From assembly GCA_031273645.1 (NCBI GenBank), contig JAISRM010000274.1, positions 1-7,794 of the forward strand: a DNA stretch of 7,794 nucleotides, in the 5' to 3' direction. The translations under genes were made by a program, and so were the position numbers. Position 1 is the first letter of the stretch. Every line of letters begins with the position of its first letter. The notes below the pieces were generated by a model. The model saw only the letters and a list, made by a program, of their open reading frames with translations, was not told the origin of the DNA and searched no databases. Positions 5,396 through 7,794 of the stretch are shown here, one piece after another. The DNA is from Endomicrobium sp. Lineage in GTDB: Bacteria > Elusimicrobiota > Endomicrobiia > Endomicrobiales > Endomicrobiaceae.

Positions 5396-6754
5396 ATGTT
5401 ATCTCAAAAACTTCCGCAAATAATAACTCCGCATTTGCCGGGACCTAAAGCTAAAGCCGTTCTTGATCGTCGGGGGCAGGCCGTTTTTGGCGCCGTGCGT
5501 TCAATTTATCCCTGCGTGATTAAACGCGCTCAGGGCGCGGTATTTGAAGACGTTGACGGAAATATATTTTTAGATTGGGTCGGCGGCGTGGGAGTTTTAA
5601 ACGCCGGATATTCGCATCCTGAAATTATCGCGGCCGTCAAAGATCAGTGCGATAAATTTTTTCACGCGATGATAAATATTGTTACGCACGAAGGATACGT
5701 CGCATTAGCCGAAAAAATGAATTCCATAGTTCCTCTTAAAGAAGAAAAACGCAAGACCATGTTTGTAAATTCCGGCGCGGAAGCCGTCGAAAACGCCGTA
5801 AAAATAGCCCGCAGCGCGACGAAACGCCCTAACATAATAGTTTTTTCCGGAGCTTTTCACGGGCGCACTTTGCTTTGCGGCGCGATGACCGCAAAAAAAG
5901 CTTATTATAACGGGCTTGGTCCTTTGCCCGACGGAATTTACCGCGCGGAATTTCCTTATCTTTACAGAAGACCGGCGGGGTTTACTGAAAGCCAAGCCGT
6001 AACTTATTATATAAACAGGCTGAAAGCCGTTTTTGAAGAAGCAAGCCCGGCGGAATATGTTGCCGCAATAGTTGTTGAACCCGTTCAAGGCGAAGGCGGT
6101 TTTGTTCCCGCTCCGAAAGAATGGGCGCAGGCTGTCAGAAAAATATGCGACGAAAACGGCATTTTACTTATTGCCGACGAGGTTCAAACCGGTTTTGCGC
6201 GCTGCGGAAAAATGTTTGCCTCAGATTATTGGCGGCAATGGGGCGCGGCTCCCGATATTATGGCTTTTGCAAAATCCGTTGCGGCCGGTCTTCCCTTAGG
6301 GGGCGTAACTGCGGGAGAAAGCATTGCAAACGCCGTTAAGCCCGGAATTATAGGAGGAACTTACGGCGGAAACGCAGTTGCGGCAGCCGCAGCTTTAAAA
6401 ACTATAGAAATTATTGAACGCGATAATCTTGCCGGCAGGGCTTTAGAAATTTCAGAAAAAATCCGGTCGGCTCTTACAACTTTGGGCAAAGACTTTAAAG
6501 AGATAGGCGATGTCCGCGGCATAGGCTCGATGCTCGGCGTTGAATTTATTAAAGACGAAAACAAAACGCCTTATCCCGAACTTGTAAACAAAATCGCGGA
6601 GATTTGCGCAAATAACGGACTGATAATAGAAAACGCCGGAACTTACGGCAATGTTATCAGATTTCTTTCTCCGCTCGTCATTACGGACGCTCAGCTTGAA
6701 AAAGGGATTGAAATATTTAAAAAAGCATTATCTGAAGCCGTAAAAAATATATAA
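5396..6754 (+). CDS. gabT: 4-aminobutyrate (GABA) aminotransferase
   Basis: This class III PLP aminotransferase moves the amino group of GABA to 2-oxoglutarate, giving succinate semialdehyde and glutamate. Landmarks are FLDWVGGVGVLNAGYSHP (58-75), phosphate loop VNSGAEAVENAVKIAR (124-139), FHGRT (154-158), E228-P-V-Q-G-E-G-G-F, D261-E-V-Q-T-G, PLP lysine K293 in FAKSVAAGLPLGG, GGTYGGN (320-326) and IRFLSPL (421-427). R139 in NAVKIAR corresponds to the arginine that binds the substrate carboxylate in E. coli GabT, and E228 is the switching glutamate. The LPGPKAKAVLDRR start is common in GabT outside enterobacteria. It shares the fold with PatA, but the two are clearly distinct. A neighbouring omega-amino acid such as 5-aminovalerate could also be a substrate. 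Confidence 0.87.
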   Translation: MLSQKLPQIITPHLPGPKAKAVLDRRGQAVFGAVRSIYPCVIKRAQGAVFEDVDGNIFLDWVGGVGVLNAGYSHPEIIAAVKDQCDKFFHAMINIVTHEGYVALAEKMNSIVPLKEEKRKTMFVNSGAEAVENAVKIARSATKRPNIIVFSGAFHGRTLLCGAMTAKKAYYNGLGPLPDGIYRAEFPYLYRRPAGFTESQAVTYYINRLKAVFEEASPAEYVAAIVVEPVQGEGGFVPAPKEWAQAVRKICDENGILLIADEVQTGFARCGKMFASDYWRQWGAAPDIMAFAKSVAAGLPLGGVTAGESIANAVKPGIIGGTYGGNAVAAAAALKTIEIIERDNLAGRALEISEKIRSALTTLGKDFKEIGDVRGIGSMLGVEFIKDENKTPYPELVNKIAEICANNGLIIENAGTYGNVIRFLSPLVITDAQLEKGIEIFKKALSEAVKNI

Positions 6755-6755
6755 T
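6750..6755 (+). promoter_or_regulatory. Perfect -10 box over the gabT stop; possible leaderless start
   Basis: TATAAT contains the gabT stop TAA (6752-6754) and ends 6 bases before ATG 6762. A start site at the usual 6-8 bases would fall on or beside the ATG. No good -35 is seen. The alternative AGGA (6758-6761) directly abuts the ATG, too close for a normal Shine-Dalgarno site. Confidence 0.4.
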
Positions 6756-6761
6756 ATAGGA

Positions 6762-7541
6762 ATGGAAAAAATAAGCGTTTGCGGCGTTGAAATTTTGATC
6801 GAAAGAAAAAAAATAAGAAACGTCTATATAAAAATAGATTCCGTAAGCGGTTTGGTCTGCGTATCCGCTCCTTATAAACTTGCGTTAAACTCTATAGAAA
6901 ATTTTGCGCGTTCAAAAATCAAATGGATATTAAAAAATAAAACAAAGGCGCAAACTCTTCCGAAAGTTTTTAAAAACAAATATATAACCGGCGAAAAAAT
7001 AACGTTTTTTGGAAAAACTTACAGCCTTAACGTTTACGATTGCGATAAAAAACCGGCGGTTTTTCTAAATTTTGACACTTTAGATTTGTACGCTAAGCGC
7101 GGCAGTTCGGAAAAAGAAAGAGAAAAAATTTTGGACGGTTTTTATGCGCAGCATTTGTCAAAAGCCGTCGCCGAGTTTAGCGAAAAATGGTTTTTGAAAT
7201 TAAATATTGCGCAGGAAAATAGTTTTATTTCGGCAGGAATTAAAAAACTAAGCCGTATGGTATTTCCCGTTTTTTGCGACGGCGCCGATAGAAAACCCGT
7301 TTTTTATTTTAAACGCATGAAAAGCAGATGGGGCAGCTGTAATATTTCCGATAGAAAAATAGCGCTCAATACGCTTCTTGCAAAAAAAAGGTTAAGGTGC
7401 GTCGAATACGTTGCCGTTCACGAAATGCTTCATCTTAAAGAGAGAAAACATAATAAAATGTTTAAAGATTACATGAAAAACGCTTTTCCCGATTGGAAAG
7501 AGATTGAAGAAGAATTAAAGATTGTCGGTGAAATGCTATAA
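6762..7541 (+). CDS. YgjP-like / DUF45 family zinc metal-dependent hydrolase
   Basis: The 259 residues have the layout of the YgjP (DUF45, M48-like) family. An N-terminal beta-rich half contains IERKKIRNVYIKI (12-24) and a conserved-type VSAPYKL. A C-terminal half contains KSRWGSC (187-193), ALNTLL (201-206) and the zinc site H220-E-M-L-H224 with H230 as likely third ligand (HEMLHLKERKH). The family was long listed as putative metallopeptidase; E. coli YgjP is, as I recall, described as a UTP pyrophosphatase. No signal peptide or membrane segment is seen, so the protein is cytoplasmic. It is last in the cluster, 7 bp after gabT, with an unusual start region. The link to putrescine metabolism may be only positional. 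Confidence 0.85.
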   Translation: MEKISVCGVEILIERKKIRNVYIKIDSVSGLVCVSAPYKLALNSIENFARSKIKWILKNKTKAQTLPKVFKNKYITGEKITFFGKTYSLNVYDCDKKPAVFLNFDTLDLYAKRGSSEKEREKILDGFYAQHLSKAVAEFSEKWFLKLNIAQENSFISAGIKKLSRMVFPVFCDGADRKPVFYFKRMKSRWGSCNISDRKIALNTLLAKKRLRCVEYVAVHEMLHLKERKHNKMFKDYMKNAFPDWKEIEEELKIVGEML

Positions 7542-7542
7542 T
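7534..7542 (+). promoter_or_regulatory. Extended -10 box over the ygjP-like stop
   Basis: TG-C-TATAAT is a perfect extended -10 element. The stop TAA (7539-7541) lies inside it, and the next ATG (7549) follows after 6 bases, exactly as at 6750-6762. TTAAAG (7515-7520) is a weak -35 at 16 bases spacing. No Shine-Dalgarno sequence precedes the ATG. Confidence 0.45.
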
Positions 7543-7548
7543 TGCATT

Positions 7549-7794
7549 ATGAAAAAAGCGTCGTTTAAATTTTTAATTGCCGACGGATTTCCCGCAAAAA
7601 TCTTCGGAAAGCAGCGTAGCTGCTATCGCGGTAAAAGCCGTAATCCAAACAATTGTCATTGCGGCGAAAACTTCAATATAAACAGCTGTCTTTCAGGCGA
7701 AATCCGCAATCAAAGGATTTGTCATTGCCATGAAAACGGGAATCCAAGTTTAAAAAATCACTTAACCGTCGGTAGCGCGCAGTTTGCCGTTTGG
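7549..7794 (+). CDS. Open frame of unknown function, running off the window
   Basis: The frame stays open for 82 codons to the window end, starting MKKASFKFLIADGFPAKIF. I do not recognise a family. Codons 48-50 and 73-75 both read CHC, each followed one residue later by EN (CHCGENFN and CHCHENGN). These come from decayed copies of the intergenic GTCATTCCC repeat, read in the same frame as in the spurious repeat frames near base 160. It is either the start of a real gene that has absorbed repeats, or non-coding repeat sequence that happens to lack stops. There is no ribosome site; the only start signal is the TATAAT box 6 bases upstream. Confidence 0.3.
   Translation, partial: MKKASFKFLIADGFPAKIFGKQRSCYRGKSRNPNNCHCGENFNINSCLSGEIRNQRICHCHENGNPSLKNHLTVGSAQFAVW
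7610..7624. repeat. Hairpin AGCAGC-GTA-GCTGCT
   Basis: A perfect 6-bp stem with a GTA triloop. It has the same C-GNA-G closure as the CAGAC-GAA-GTCTG family but an unrelated stem. No T-run follows. Confidence 0.6.
7655..7752 (+). repeat. Two decayed copies of the GTCATTCCC repeat
   Basis: 7655-7671 (GTCATTGCGGCGAAAAC) and 7721-7752 (GTCATTGCCATGAAAACGGG, then AATCCAAGTTTA) resemble the left end of the element at 157-189. Both carry TTG for the usual TTC after GTCA, and the first has lost its GGGAAT half. Confidence 0.65.

Overview
The window carries a polyamine/GABA gene set on the + strand, set in long stretches of non-coding palindromic repeats. The gene content (putrescine aminotransferase, agmatine deiminase, N-carbamoylputrescine amidase, a small alanyl-tRNA-editing-like protein, 4-aminobutyrate aminotransferase, a YgjP-type metal hydrolase), A-rich codon use and repeat-packed spacers suggest a bacterial chromosome. 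The style recalls Elusimicrobiota/Endomicrobia-like genomes, but that is an impression and not something the window proves. There is no plasmid, phage or transposase gene.

Layout. Bases 1-473 hold no credible gene. They contain one partial and one complete copy of a composite inverted-repeat element and several short hairpins. patA (474-1832) stands alone and ends in a hairpin plus T-run terminator. Bases 1833-2914 (1.08 kb) are entirely repeats: about 75-bp units just after patA, a MITE-like 125-bp element with 26-bp terminal inverted repeats, then a 12-unit, 38-bp tandem array. A tight five-gene cluster follows: aguA (2915-4051), aguB (4048-4902), an AlaX/SAD-like gene (4912-5382), gabT (5396-6754) and a ygjP-like gene (6762-7541). 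Junctions are a 4-bp overlap, then gaps of 9, 13 and 7 bp. The last 250 bp hold an open frame that runs off the window and contains decayed copies of the same repeats.

How the genes work together. AguA converts agmatine to N-carbamoylputrescine, AguB converts that to putrescine, PatA transaminates putrescine to 4-aminobutanal, and GabT transaminates GABA to succinate semialdehyde. The arginine decarboxylase that would supply agmatine and the aldehyde dehydrogenase linking PatA to GabT are not in the window. The SAD-like protein inside the operon has no obvious pathway role.

The most unusual material is the repeat system. Its short hairpins keep a G-N-A triloop closed by C-G while the stems change with compensating substitutions. 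A second hairpin class keeps a GAAA loop with covarying stems and matches the Neisseria dRS3 consensus. Two in-operon starts also have a perfect TATAAT at exactly the same distance upstream, with the previous gene's stop codon inside it, which suggests leaderless transcripts.
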